Below, in pieces: positions 9,946-17,309 of a DNA stretch of 64,000 nt. The DNA is from Roseburia sp. AF12-17LB. GTDB lineage: Bacteria; Bacillota; Clostridia; Lachnospirales; Lachnospiraceae. The position numbers and the translations under genes are program-made. The notes under the pieces are model-generated. The model had not been told where the DNA came from, made no database searches, and was given only the letters and a program-made list of their open reading frames with translations. Each line of letters starts with the position of its first letter. Within the stretch, counting starts at the first letter, position 1. The stretch covers positions 524,325-588,324 of the forward strand of contig NZ_QUHR01000001.1 in the NCBI RefSeq assembly GCF_003479605.1, written 5' to 3'.

Positions 9946-10628
9946 TTCTGAATCTGCAGCATATCTATAAAGATTACAATCAGGATAAACTGGTAGTTCC
10001 GGTATTGAAGGATGTATCTTTACAGGTAGAAGAAGGAGAATATGTTGCTATCATGGGACCGTCCGGTTCCGGGAAGACAACATTGATGAATATTATCGGG
10101 TGTCTGGACAGACCGACTTCCGGAACCTATGAACTGGCAGGAAAGGATGTCTTAAACTTAAAAGACCGTGAGATGTCTGCTGTCCGACTGAACAGTATTG
10201 GATTTGTATTCCAGAGTTTTCAGCTGATGCCAAGGGAAAGTGCACTGGATAACGTATCACTTCCGCTGAGCTATGCCGGTGTAAAGAAGAAAGAACGGAA
10301 AGAAAGAGCACAGAAGGCATTGGAGCGTGTAGGATTAGGAGACCGTTCCGGGTTCCGTCCGACACAGCTTTCCGGTGGACAGAAGCAGAGAGTAGCAATT
10401 GCCCGTGCCATGGTAAATAATCCGAAGATTTTACTGGCAGACGAGCCGACCGGAGCATTGGACCAGAAATCCGGTAAACAGATTATGGAATTGTTCCAGA
10501 GCCTGAATGATGAGGGCGTTACCATTGTCATGATTACCCACGATATTAACATTGCAAAACAGGCAAAGAGAATCCTCCATATAGTAGACGGAGAAATATT
10601 TACAGACGATGAGGAGGGCAAGGCATGA
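9942..10628 (+). CDS. ABC transporter ATP-binding protein, MacB/LolD type
   Basis: ATPase subunit of the MacAB-like exporter. The 228 residues carry Walker A GPSGSGKTT, Q-loop in VFQSFQLMP, signature LSGGQKQRVAIARAM, Walker B ILLADEPTGALD and switch His in MITHD. The ADEPTGALD form and short length are typical of the LolD/MacB/FtsE-like type VII class, which powers mechanotransmission rather than classic alternating-access transport. The start ATG overlaps the stop of the first adaptor gene by 4 bp, and its own stop overlaps the start of the second adaptor gene by 4 bp, so stoichiometric production is expected. Confidence 0.95.
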   Translation: MILNLQHIYKDYNQDKLVVPVLKDVSLQVEEGEYVAIMGPSGSGKTTLMNIIGCLDRPTSGTYELAGKDVLNLKDREMSAVRLNSIGFVFQSFQLMPRESALDNVSLPLSYAGVKKKERKERAQKALERVGLGDRSGFRPTQLSGGQKQRVAIARAMVNNPKILLADEPTGALDQKSGKQIMELFQSLNDEGVTIVMITHDINIAKQAKRILHIVDGEIFTDDEEGKA

Positions 10629-12244
10629 AAAAGAAAGTTGTAATTGCAATTCTAATCGTAGTTTTAGCCGGAGGTGGAATCACCGGAGGAATAGTAGGAT
10701 ACCGGGCATACCAGAATAGTAAGCTGGTAGCAGAGGTACAGTCAGTATCCATGTTAAATACTGGTTCCTGGGGTGACAGCATGGAAAGTGACGGAACCGT
10801 GACCAATGGACAGCAGCAGGATGTTTATGTCAGCACAGAGCAGACCATTCAGAAAGTGTTTGTAACAGAAGGACAGGAAGTATCCGAAGGTGACCCGCTG
10901 TTACAATATGATATGACCAATATTGACCTGGCAATTGAGATGAAGAAATTAGACATCCAGACAATCGAAAATAATAGTGCTGTAGCACAGAAGGAATTGG
11001 AAAAGCTTAAAAATACCAAGCCAATCAGCAATGCCACAACAAGTACACCGTCTGTAGACAGTGTGACGCCATCAGCACCGGAAACACCATCTACGGATAC
11101 TTCTGTAACCACACCGGATACGGTAGAAGAGAAGAACGGAGATGCCTATAATTATATTTCAACAACGGCGCAGCCATATACCGGAGATGGAAGCCAGGAG
11201 AATCCATACCGCTTCTTATGTACAAAGGAAGCATATGTCTATGGAAGCTATCTGAATACATTGAAAAGTGAGGGGAAGGTTGCGGTATTTGAAATTCATG
11301 ACGGAAATACCGTAGCCGGAACCTTAATCAGTGCATGGACAAAAGTCGGTGCAGCTTTAGAGGAAGCAGACCCGGATGCAAAATGGTATGTTATTGATGG
11401 AAGTAAAGTAATTAATGAGCCGGATGTCCCGGATACCCCGGTCGAACCGGTTGTACCGGATACACCATCTGTACCGGATGATAACCAGCAGAGCGGATAT
11501 ACGGCAGATGAACTGGCAAAAGAGATTGCGGATAAAGAAAAAGAACTGACTAAGCTTGATCTGGATAAAAGAAAAGCGGAGCTTGCGTTGAAACAGATGG
11601 AAAGCCAGTCAGAAGATGGAATGGTTTATGCTGAGTTTAATGGTACCGTAAAGAAAGCAGGAGATCCGGATAATCTTCCAAATGATGGAAGTGCATTTTT
11701 GACACTTTCCGGTTCAGATGGTCTATATGTAAAAGGAACTCTAAATGAGCTTGCATTGGAACAGGTGAAAGTCGGACAGAGTGTTACAGCAACCTCCTGG
11801 AGCACCGGAATGGTATTTGATGCAACAATAACAGAGATTAATGATTACCCGGAGGATTCCAATGGCTATTATTATGGCAATGGCAATCCGAATGCATCCT
11901 ATTATGGCTATACCGCATATATTGAAGACAGTACTGGACTTAGCAATGGAGACAACTTAAGTCTTTCCATTAATCTTGGTGGAGATGAAGATGCTTCTGA
12001 TAAGATTTATCTGGATAAAGCGTATGTGCGTAAGGAAGATGGTAAGAGCTATGTCATGAAGGATGATGGAACCGGTCATCTGGTAAAGCAGTATGTGAAG
12101 ACAGGAAAGACCATATACGGATATGCAGTAGAAATCAAATCCGGAGTTACAATGGATGATTATCTTGCTTTTCCATATGGTAAGACAGCAAAAGAAGGAG
12201 TCAAAACCAATAAGGATGAAGATTCCGGAACTGTAATGTATTAG
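10625..12244 (+). CDS. HlyD/MacA-type efflux adaptor, second copy with an inserted domain
   Basis: Second adaptor-like protein of the operon (539 residues). It has an N-terminal membrane anchor (residues 4-27), an N-terminal lipoyl half (VQKVFVTEGQEVSEGDPLLQYD-type region), a split coiled coil (about 100-135 and 295-330), and a returning barrel half (VYAEFNGTVKKAG). Between the two coil halves lies an extra region of about 160 residues: Thr/Ser/Pro-rich linkers flanking a compact domain with aromatic residues (about 170-260) that I do not recognise. This differs from the first adaptor, so the two are not simple duplicates. It is coupled by 4-bp overlap to the ATPase gene and followed 14 bp later by the permease. 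Confidence 0.8.
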   Translation: MKKKVVIAILIVVLAGGGITGGIVGYRAYQNSKLVAEVQSVSMLNTGSWGDSMESDGTVTNGQQQDVYVSTEQTIQKVFVTEGQEVSEGDPLLQYDMTNIDLAIEMKKLDIQTIENNSAVAQKELEKLKNTKPISNATTSTPSVDSVTPSAPETPSTDTSVTTPDTVEEKNGDAYNYISTTAQPYTGDGSQENPYRFLCTKEAYVYGSYLNTLKSEGKVAVFEIHDGNTVAGTLISAWTKVGAALEEADPDAKWYVIDGSKVINEPDVPDTPVEPVVPDTPSVPDDNQQSGYTADELAKEIADKEKELTKLDLDKRKAELALKQMESQSEDGMVYAEFNGTVKKAGDPDNLPNDGSAFLTLSGSDGLYVKGTLNELALEQVKVGQSVTATSWSTGMVFDATITEINDYPEDSNGYYYGNGNPNASYYGYTAYIEDSTGLSNGDNLSLSINLGGDEDASDKIYLDKAYVRKEDGKSYVMKDDGTGHLVKQYVKTGKTIYGYAVEIKSGVTMDDYLAFPYGKTAKEGVKTNKDEDSGTVMY

Positions 12245-12258
12245 TAGGAGGGACGAAC

Positions 12259-13512
12259 ATGTTAGAAAATTTAAGATTATCTTTTCAGGGTATCTGGTCA
12301 CACAAGATGCGTTCCTTCTTAACTATGCTGGGTATCATTATTGGTATTGCAGCGATTATTGCAATTGTATCTACGATTAAAGGAACGAATGAACAGATTG
12401 AGCAGAACCTGATTGGCGCAGGTGATAACAATGTTACAGTGCAGTTGTATCAGGGAGATTATTCTATGGATTTTTCCTATGGAAGCGTACCGGGTGGAAT
12501 TCCGGTAATTACAAATGAAGCACTGGAGCAGATTAAAGATCTGGATGAAGTAGAGGATGCATCTTTATTCCTTTCCAGACAGGATTATGATGGAGCATAC
12601 TATAAAAATACTTCTCTTTCCGGCGGTTATATTATGGGTGTAGACAATGGCTACTTTAATACTGCGGGAATGATTATGAAGAGCGGACGCTGCTTTACCG
12701 AAGAGGACTACAGTGATTTTGCAAAGGTCGCAATCTTAGATGAAGATTCTGCAGAAGCATTATTTCAGGGTGAGAATCCAATTGGAAAGACCATTGAGAT
12801 TAAGCAGCAGCCATATATTGTTGTAGGAATTGTAACCAAGAGCGAGCAGTTCGAGCCGGTTATCAATTCCATTGATGATTATTATACTTATTCCCAGGAC
12901 AGCAGTGGTAAGATTTATGTACCATCTGTAACCTGGCCGATTATCTATCGTTATGACGAACCACAGCAGGTCCTCATTAAAGCAAAGAGCACCAGCGATA
13001 TGACCAATGCAGGAAAGAAGAGTGCCGATATTTTAAATGGCTATCTTGCAACATCGGATGATACCATTAAGTACAAATCCGAAGACTTACTGGAGCAGGC
13101 AAAACAAATTCAGCAGTTGAGCCAGTCCACCAATACCATGTTAATCTGGATTGCCGGAATTTCCCTTCTGGTTGGCGGTATCGGTGTAATGAATATCATG
13201 CTGGTATCCGTAACGGAGCGTACCAGTGAGATTGGTCTGAAGAAAGCAATCGGAGCAAGAAAGTCTGTTATCTTAGGACAGTTCTTAACCGAGGCAGCAG
13301 TACTTACCAGTTTAGGCGGATTGATTGGAGTTCTGGTGGGAATCATATTAGCTGAGATTATCTCGAAACTTAGTACCACACCGGTTGCCATCAGTGCACC
13401 GGCAGCCGTAGGCGGCGTGGTATTCTCCATGATTATCGGAATTATTTTCGGTCTTCTGCCATCCTATAAGGCAGCAAACTTAGACCCAATCGAGGCATTG
13501 CGTCACGAGTAA
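12259..13512 (+). CDS. ABC transporter permease, MacB/FtsX type
   Basis: Membrane subunit of the exporter: 417 residues with one N-terminal helix (about 20-42), a large extracellular MacB-type periplasmic-core domain (about 45-285), and three C-terminal helices in the FtsX domain (about 290-410). The GIGVMNIMLVSVTERTSEIG motif (coupling helix region) and the terminal DPIEALRHE are typical of MacB permeases. An AGGAGGG ribosome binding site precedes ATG 12259. With one ATPase and one permease the pump would be a homodimer of each, as in MacB. The operon ends at a strong bidirectional terminator. Confidence 0.93.
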   Translation: MLENLRLSFQGIWSHKMRSFLTMLGIIIGIAAIIAIVSTIKGTNEQIEQNLIGAGDNNVTVQLYQGDYSMDFSYGSVPGGIPVITNEALEQIKDLDEVEDASLFLSRQDYDGAYYKNTSLSGGYIMGVDNGYFNTAGMIMKSGRCFTEEDYSDFAKVAILDEDSAEALFQGENPIGKTIEIKQQPYIVVGIVTKSEQFEPVINSIDDYYTYSQDSSGKIYVPSVTWPIIYRYDEPQQVLIKAKSTSDMTNAGKKSADILNGYLATSDDTIKYKSEDLLEQAKQIQQLSQSTNTMLIWIAGISLLVGGIGVMNIMLVSVTERTSEIGLKKAIGARKSVILGQFLTEAAVLTSLGGLIGVLVGIILAEIISKLSTTPVAISAPAAVGGVVFSMIIGIIFGLLPSYKAANLDPIEALRHE

Positions 13513-13530
13513 AAAATAGAAAACGTGTAA

Positions 13531-13572
13531 AAAAAGAGGAAAATTCAGATTTCATTGAATTTTCCTCTTTTT
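13531..13572. terminator. Bidirectional terminator between exporter operon and XRE gene
   Basis: Perfect 17-bp stem (13531-13547 with 13556-13572) with an A-run at one base and a T-run at the other, so it can serve the + strand operon and the convergent XRE gene. It overlaps the last base pairs of the XRE gene. Confidence 0.92.
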
Positions 13573-13807
13573 AGGTTTTACTGTCATGGTGTAAATGAGC
13601 TGTTTTTATATCAGAAAGACCAAGAAAATAATCGGAAGAAACACTATAGTAATGGCAGAGCTTCAGAAGATGGCGGATAGGAAGCTCATTAGCACCACGC
13701 TCATAGCGGGCGTACATGGTCTGGGAAGTTCCGAGAACGTCGGCAATTTCCTGCTGGGTTTTGTCATGGTCTTCGCGTAAATTACGCATTCGCTGTATAT
13801 AATCCAT
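13571..13807 (-). CDS. XRE-family helix-turn-helix transcriptional regulator
   Basis: A 78-residue single-domain DNA-binding protein of the Cro/C1 (HTH_3) family. The helix-turn-helix covers about residues 5-62: LREDHDKTQQEIADVLG, then the recognition helix with SQTMYARYERGANELP, ending in LCHYYSVSSDYFLGLSD, the usual end of this domain. A GGAG precedes the start on the minus strand. It faces away from the lipoprotein gene at 14028 with a shared 220-bp upstream region that holds a 7-bp inverted repeat (13941-13961), a candidate binding site. Similar stand-alone XRE proteins regulate their own and neighbouring genes; the target here is inferred from position only. Confidence 0.88.
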   Translation of the reverse strand: MDYIQRMRNLREDHDKTQQEIADVLGTSQTMYARYERGANELPIRHLLKLCHYYSVSSDYFLGLSDIKTAHLHHDSKT

Positions 13808-13940
13808 ATAATCTCCAAATCTAAAAAATAAATCCGGAATTCTTCAAAAATAAATTTATATAATTCTCAAAAAATCCAGAATATATCCTAAAAATAATAG
13901 GTCTTGCAGAGGACTTTTTTAATTTATCATAATAAAGATG

Positions 13941-13976
13941 TTTACTATTGATTTTAGTAAATATATGTACTAAAAT
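13941..13976 (+). promoter_or_regulatory. Promoter and inverted repeat upstream of the lipoprotein gene
   Basis: TTGATT (13948-13953), 17 bp, TAAAAT (13971-13976). The -35 is embedded in the inverted repeat TTTACTA-N7-TAGTAAA (13941-13961), which could be an operator for the divergently encoded XRE protein. Confidence 0.55.
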
Positions 13977-14027
13977 AGAGGGCAGTTCAAATGATAAAAG
14001 GAAGATAAAAAGGAAAGGCGGACATTT

Positions 14028-14492
14028 ATGAAAAACAAAAAGATTTCAACAGCAATAGCGGAAAAAGTTATGACAGGAGTATTAACGATACTTATGGCAA
14101 TATCAGTTACAGCCTGCGGCAGCACGAAGGAGCAGGCAAATTCAGCTGCTACAGAAGTGACCGAAGCAGTTGTCACAACTGAGGCAGAGAGTGAGACGGC
14201 AACGGAGGCAAAGGTAGAAAATGAGGTCGTGACAGAGACCGAGGCTGTGACGGAGACAGAAACGGAGGAGCCGGTGCTGTTTCGGGTGAAGGTTACAAGT
14301 GAAAATGGAGCATATTTAACAGACCAGCCAAGTAGTGAAGTATATAGTGAATACTTTTTAGTGGAAAATGGAACCGAGTTTGATGTATTAGAAGTTTTTG
14401 AAAATGATACAGAGGCGGATACCTTTTATGGGGTTAATTGGAATGGACATAGAGAGTTTTTGTGGGATAAAGATGTTACAGTTATCGACTAA
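14028..14492 (+). CDS. Predicted lipoprotein with Thr/Glu-rich linker and SH3-like domain
   Basis: A 154-residue exported protein. The signal peptide (about residues 1-28) ends in a lipobox-like SVTAC-G, so Cys would be lipidated and the protein held on the outer membrane face. Residues 35-83 are a low-complexity linker dominated by T, E, A and V. The C-terminal 65 residues, ending in FYGVNWNGHREFLWDKDV, look like a bacterial SH3-type domain, which in other proteins binds cell-wall peptide. No catalytic domain is present. A GGAAAGGCGG ribosome binding site precedes ATG 14028. It may be regulated by the divergent XRE protein. Function unknown. Confidence 0.7.
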   Translation: MKNKKISTAIAEKVMTGVLTILMAISVTACGSTKEQANSAATEVTEAVVTTEAESETATEAKVENEVVTETEAVTETETEEPVLFRVKVTSENGAYLTDQPSSEVYSEYFLVENGTEFDVLEVFENDTEADTFYGVNWNGHREFLWDKDVTVID

Positions 14493-14561
14493 CCATACAT
14501 TCATCACATTTTTCAGCAACACAGTATTTTGAATATAAAGAACTGCAAAAAATTTTTGAAG

Positions 14562-14597
14562 AAAAATCGCTTAGACCGTGAGGTTTAGGCGATTTTT
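14562..14597 (+). terminator. Intrinsic terminator after lipoprotein gene
   Basis: 16-bp stem with two G-U pairs (14562-14577 with 14582-14597), 4-base loop, A-run on the left and T-run on the right. Confidence 0.88.
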
Positions 14598-14695
14598 GCT
14601 ATTACCAAGCATCCAGTGAATAATTGAATAATTGATTGGAATTCAAAAAACTGGAATTAAAAATTTCACTTTACGATAAGTAAAAAAGGGAAAAC

Positions 14696-14731
14696 TTGAT
14701 AACATAGTCAAATTATGATATGATGTGACTA
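14696..14731 (+). promoter_or_regulatory. Promoter/operator of the Phd-RelE type toxin-antitoxin operon
   Basis: TTGATA (14696-14701), 17 bp, TATGAT (14719-14724). An inverted repeat TAGTCA (14705-14710)/TGACTA (14726-14731) brackets the -10, as expected for an autoregulated antitoxin operator. Confidence 0.7.
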
Positions 14732-14754
14732 TAATATAGGCGGAGGTGTTTTTT

Positions 14755-15033
14755 ATGCATGCATTACAGGAAACAATACGACCATCTGCAGATTTAAGAA
14801 ATCATTATAGTGAAATTTCAAAACAATGCAGAGAAGAAAATGAAGCGGTTATAATCACAGTAAACGGTCGGGGTGATACAGTCTCTCTTTCGTATGAGGA
14901 ATATAAAAGAATGAAGTCAAGAATAGAACTTTTGGAAATTCTTACAGAAGCGGAAGATGATGTAAAGAATGGTAGAGTAGCACCGGTTCGTGAAACATTT
15001 GATGATTTAAGACAAATGCTTGGGGAGGAATAG
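14755..15033 (+). CDS. Type II antitoxin, Phd/YefM family
   Basis: A 92-residue antitoxin. Its N-terminal half (about 1-55: IRPSADLRNHYSEISKQC, then VIITVNGRGDTVSLSYEEYKRM) matches the Phd/YefM DNA-binding fold, and the acidic C-terminal tail (ILTEAEDDVKNGRVAPVRETFDDL) is the usual disordered toxin-neutralising part. ATG 14755 is chosen because GGAGG at 14742-14746 lies 8 bp upstream; the in-frame GTG at 14746 overlaps that site. The toxin gene begins 5 bp after the stop. Autoregulation through the inverted repeat at the promoter is expected from the family. Confidence 0.9.
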   Translation: MHALQETIRPSADLRNHYSEISKQCREENEAVIITVNGRGDTVSLSYEEYKRMKSRIELLEILTEAEDDVKNGRVAPVRETFDDLRQMLGEE

Positions 15034-15038
15034 AATTA

Positions 15039-15356
15039 TTGAAATATGAAGTTGTTCGTACAGAAACGGCAGATGCGCAGATTAGAAAAATCGTATTGTA
15101 TATAGCCGAAAATTTTGGTAATAAGGTTGCACTGGAAAAATTAGAAGAACTGGAACAGAATATTCTTGATTTGGCGGTTCGTCCATTAAAGGGGGGAGAA
15201 CCGCATTATCTGGTATTGAAAAGACAAGGGCATCGGGTGTTGATATTGGAAAAAAATCTGGTTTTCTATAAGATAAATGAAGAAAATAAAAGAGTTATAA
15301 TCTATGCTGTTGTTGACCAACGCCAGGATTACTTAAATATAATCAGAGGATTGTAG
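15039..15356 (+). CDS. Type II toxin, RelE/ParE superfamily
   Basis: A 105-residue toxin, beginning at TTG 15039 with a GGGGAGGA ribosome binding site 9 bp upstream and no better start downstream. The sequence has the RelE/ParE pattern: N-terminal beta strand (YEVVRTETADAQI), two helices (RKIVLYIAENFG to LEELEQNILDLAVRP), then RVLILEKNLVFYKINEENKRVIIYAVVDQRQDYLNII. RelE members cut mRNA in the ribosome A site while ParE members inhibit gyrase; the VIIYAV-x-RQDY ending fits the broad family but does not settle which. It is coupled to the antitoxin gene, and the next transcription unit (serine T-box) has its own promoter. Confidence 0.88.
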   Translation: MKYEVVRTETADAQIRKIVLYIAENFGNKVALEKLEELEQNILDLAVRPLKGGEPHYLVLKRQGHRVLILEKNLVFYKINEENKRVIIYAVVDQRQDYLNIIRGL

Positions 15357-15363
15357 AATCCCC

Positions 15364-15392
15364 TTGCGTAAATCTAATCCCCGCGCTATAAT
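15364..15392 (+). promoter_or_regulatory. Promoter of the serS T-box transcript
   Basis: TTGCGT (15364-15369), 17 bp, TATAAT (15387-15392). Transcription should begin near 15399, just before the T-box stem I. Confidence 0.75.
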
Positions 15393-15399
15393 AGGAAAC

Positions 15400-15672
15400 A
15401 GAGTAAAAACAGCGTTTGACGAAAGCTAAGATTGACGGAATAATTCAGAGAGCCGGCGGCTGGTGTGAGCCGGTATTAGGAAGCAATTGGTCCACTTTCG
15501 GAGGCTGGTGGTGAAAGCCACGGGTTCGTACCCCTTATGATACGCAATGAAGTGGTCGCAGGCAAAGAAGAGAAGACGTAAATGTGATGCGGCAAAATGG
15601 GTGGCAACGCGGAACGGTAGATAAGCCTTTCGTCCCATGTATGAAAATGCATGGGATGGAAGGCATTTTTTA
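15400..15672 (+). promoter_or_regulatory. T-box leader for serS, specifier UCC (serine)
   Basis: Transcription-attenuating T-box that senses uncharged tRNA-Ser. Stem I shows the AG bulge and distal-loop sequences (AGAGAGCC, GGTGTGAG near 15448-15474). In the specifier loop, GAAAG pairs with CTTTC and ATTG with CAAT, leaving UCC at 15491-15493 (a serine codon) followed by A. The T-box sequence TGGGTGGCAACGCGG is at 15598-15612; its UGGC bulge complements the GCCA end of tRNA-Ser, whose discriminator base is G. The terminator is 15625-15639 with 15650-15664 plus a T-run. The consensus ACC after UGGN is AAC here. Confidence 0.93.
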
Positions 15673-15760
15673 CGCGAGTAGCGAGAAAAATCGCATGCTT
15701 ACGAATCAATCCTATAAAATTTTCAAAAAAAGCACATGATATCAAAGAAGGAGAACAAAG

Positions 15761-17050
15761 ATGATTGATTTAAAATTCTTACGGGAAAATCCGGACATCG
15801 TAAAAGAGAACATTAAGAAGAAATTCCAGGATCACAAATTGCCACTGGTAGATGAGGTAATTGAGTTAGATGAGCAGGCAAGAAGTGCACAGCAGGAAGC
15901 AGATGCATTACGTGCAAACCGTAACAGTATTTCCAAGCAGATTGGTGCATTGATGGGACAGGGCAGGAAAGACGAAGCTATGGCATTAAAAGAGCAGGTA
16001 AGCAAAGATGCAGCCCGCCTTGCAGAGTTGGAAGAGCAGGAAAAAGATTTACAGGAAAAGATTACCAGGATTATGATGACAATTCCAAACATCATAGACC
16101 CATCCGTTCCGATTGGAAAAGATGATTCCTATAACGTAGAAATTGAAAAATTTGGTGAGCCGGTTGTTCCGGATTTTGAAATTCCATATCATACCGATAT
16201 CATGGATCGTTTCCATGGTATTGATTTGGACGCAGCAGGAAAAGTTGCGGGAAATGGCTTCTACTATCTGATGGGAGACATTGCAAGAGTACATTCTGCA
16301 GTTATTTCTTATGCAAGAGATTTCATGATTGACCGTGGATTCACATACTGTGTACCACCATTTATGATTCGGAGCAATGTTGTAACCGGTGTTATGAGTT
16401 TTGATGAAATGGATGCCATGATGTATAAAATCGAAGGCGAGGATTTGTATCTGATTGGTACTTCTGAGCATTCCATGATTGGTAAATTCATTGATACCAT
16501 CAATGATGAAGAAAAACTTCCATATACTCTGACCAGCTACTCTCCATGTTTCCGTAAAGAAAAAGGAGCACATGGTATTGAAGAACGTGGTGTATATCGT
16601 ATCCACCAGTTTGAGAAGCAGGAAATGATTGTTGTATGTAAGCCGGAAGAGTCCAAAGAGTGGTATGACAAGCTCTGGAAGAATACCGTAGATTTGTTCC
16701 GCAGCTTAGATATTCCGGTACGTACCCTTGAGTGCTGTTCCGGTGACTTGGCAGACTTGAAAGTGAAATCCTGTGACGTAGAAGCATGGTCTCCACGTCA
16801 GAAGAAATACTTCGAAGTAGGAAGCTGCTCTAACTTAGGCGATGCACAGGCAAGAAGACTGAAAATCCGTGTTAAAGGCAAGGATGGAAATAAATATTTC
16901 GCACATACCTTAAATAATACTGTAGTTGCACCACCTCGTATGCTGATTGCGTTCTTAGAGAACAACCTCAATGCGGACGGAAGCGTAAATATTCCAAAGG
17001 CATTGCAGCCATATATGGGTGGAAAAGAAAGACTGATTCCACTGGATTAA
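15761..17050 (+). CDS. serS: Seryl-tRNA synthetase
   Basis: Class II aminoacyl-tRNA synthetase that charges tRNA-Ser (and tRNA-Sec) with serine in the cytosol. The 429 residues match the usual length. The N-terminal arm is the long antiparallel coiled coil (about 28-100) that contacts the tRNA variable arm. The catalytic domain holds motif 2 in PCFRKEKGAHGIEERGVYRIHQFEKQE-like sequence (arginine contacting ATP) and motif 3 near the C terminus (NTVVAPPRMLIAFLENN). A GAAGGAGAA site precedes ATG 15761. Expression is controlled by the upstream serine T-box, so uncharged tRNA-Ser should raise transcription. A terminator follows at 17122. Confidence 0.97.
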   Translation: MIDLKFLRENPDIVKENIKKKFQDHKLPLVDEVIELDEQARSAQQEADALRANRNSISKQIGALMGQGRKDEAMALKEQVSKDAARLAELEEQEKDLQEKITRIMMTIPNIIDPSVPIGKDDSYNVEIEKFGEPVVPDFEIPYHTDIMDRFHGIDLDAAGKVAGNGFYYLMGDIARVHSAVISYARDFMIDRGFTYCVPPFMIRSNVVTGVMSFDEMDAMMYKIEGEDLYLIGTSEHSMIGKFIDTINDEEKLPYTLTSYSPCFRKEKGAHGIEERGVYRIHQFEKQEMIVVCKPEESKEWYDKLWKNTVDLFRSLDIPVRTLECCSGDLADLKVKSCDVEAWSPRQKKYFEVGSCSNLGDAQARRLKIRVKGKDGNKYFAHTLNNTVVAPPRMLIAFLENNLNADGSVNIPKALQPYMGGKERLIPLD

Positions 17051-17121
17051 TAGAAAATAAGAATTTTGGAAACTGATTTTAGAAAATGAGTTTCAAACAG
17101 TGAGAAAATCAAAAGAAACAG

Positions 17122-17168
17122 GAAACTGTGTTTTGTGTATAAAATTCACAAGACACAGTTTCTTTTTT
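17122..17168 (+). terminator. Intrinsic terminator after serS
   Basis: 16-bp stem with one G-U pair (17122-17137 with 17147-17162) and a T-run to 17168. Confidence 0.92.
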
Positions 17169-17200
17169 ATGAAGAACTATTGTGAAAAGTGTGATAATTA

Positions 17201-17229
17201 TTGATAAAAATAACCGAATATTGTATAAT
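17201..17229 (+). promoter_or_regulatory. Promoter of the oxidoreductase-hypA-DUF5692-hypB operon
   Basis: TTGATA (17201-17206), 17 bp, TATAAT (17224-17229), a near-consensus sigma-A promoter 80 bp before the first gene. Confidence 0.8.
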
Positions 17230-17309
17230 ATATACAAATACTGTGATGAATCACGACAAAAAACAACCTGTGAGGGGAGCAATACAGGTATCATACAAAG
17301 GAGGGGCAC

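Noticed and set aside
15426..15745. Minus-strand frames over the serS leader
   Set aside because: The region is a T-box with clear structure and specifier codon; the frames have no start signals.
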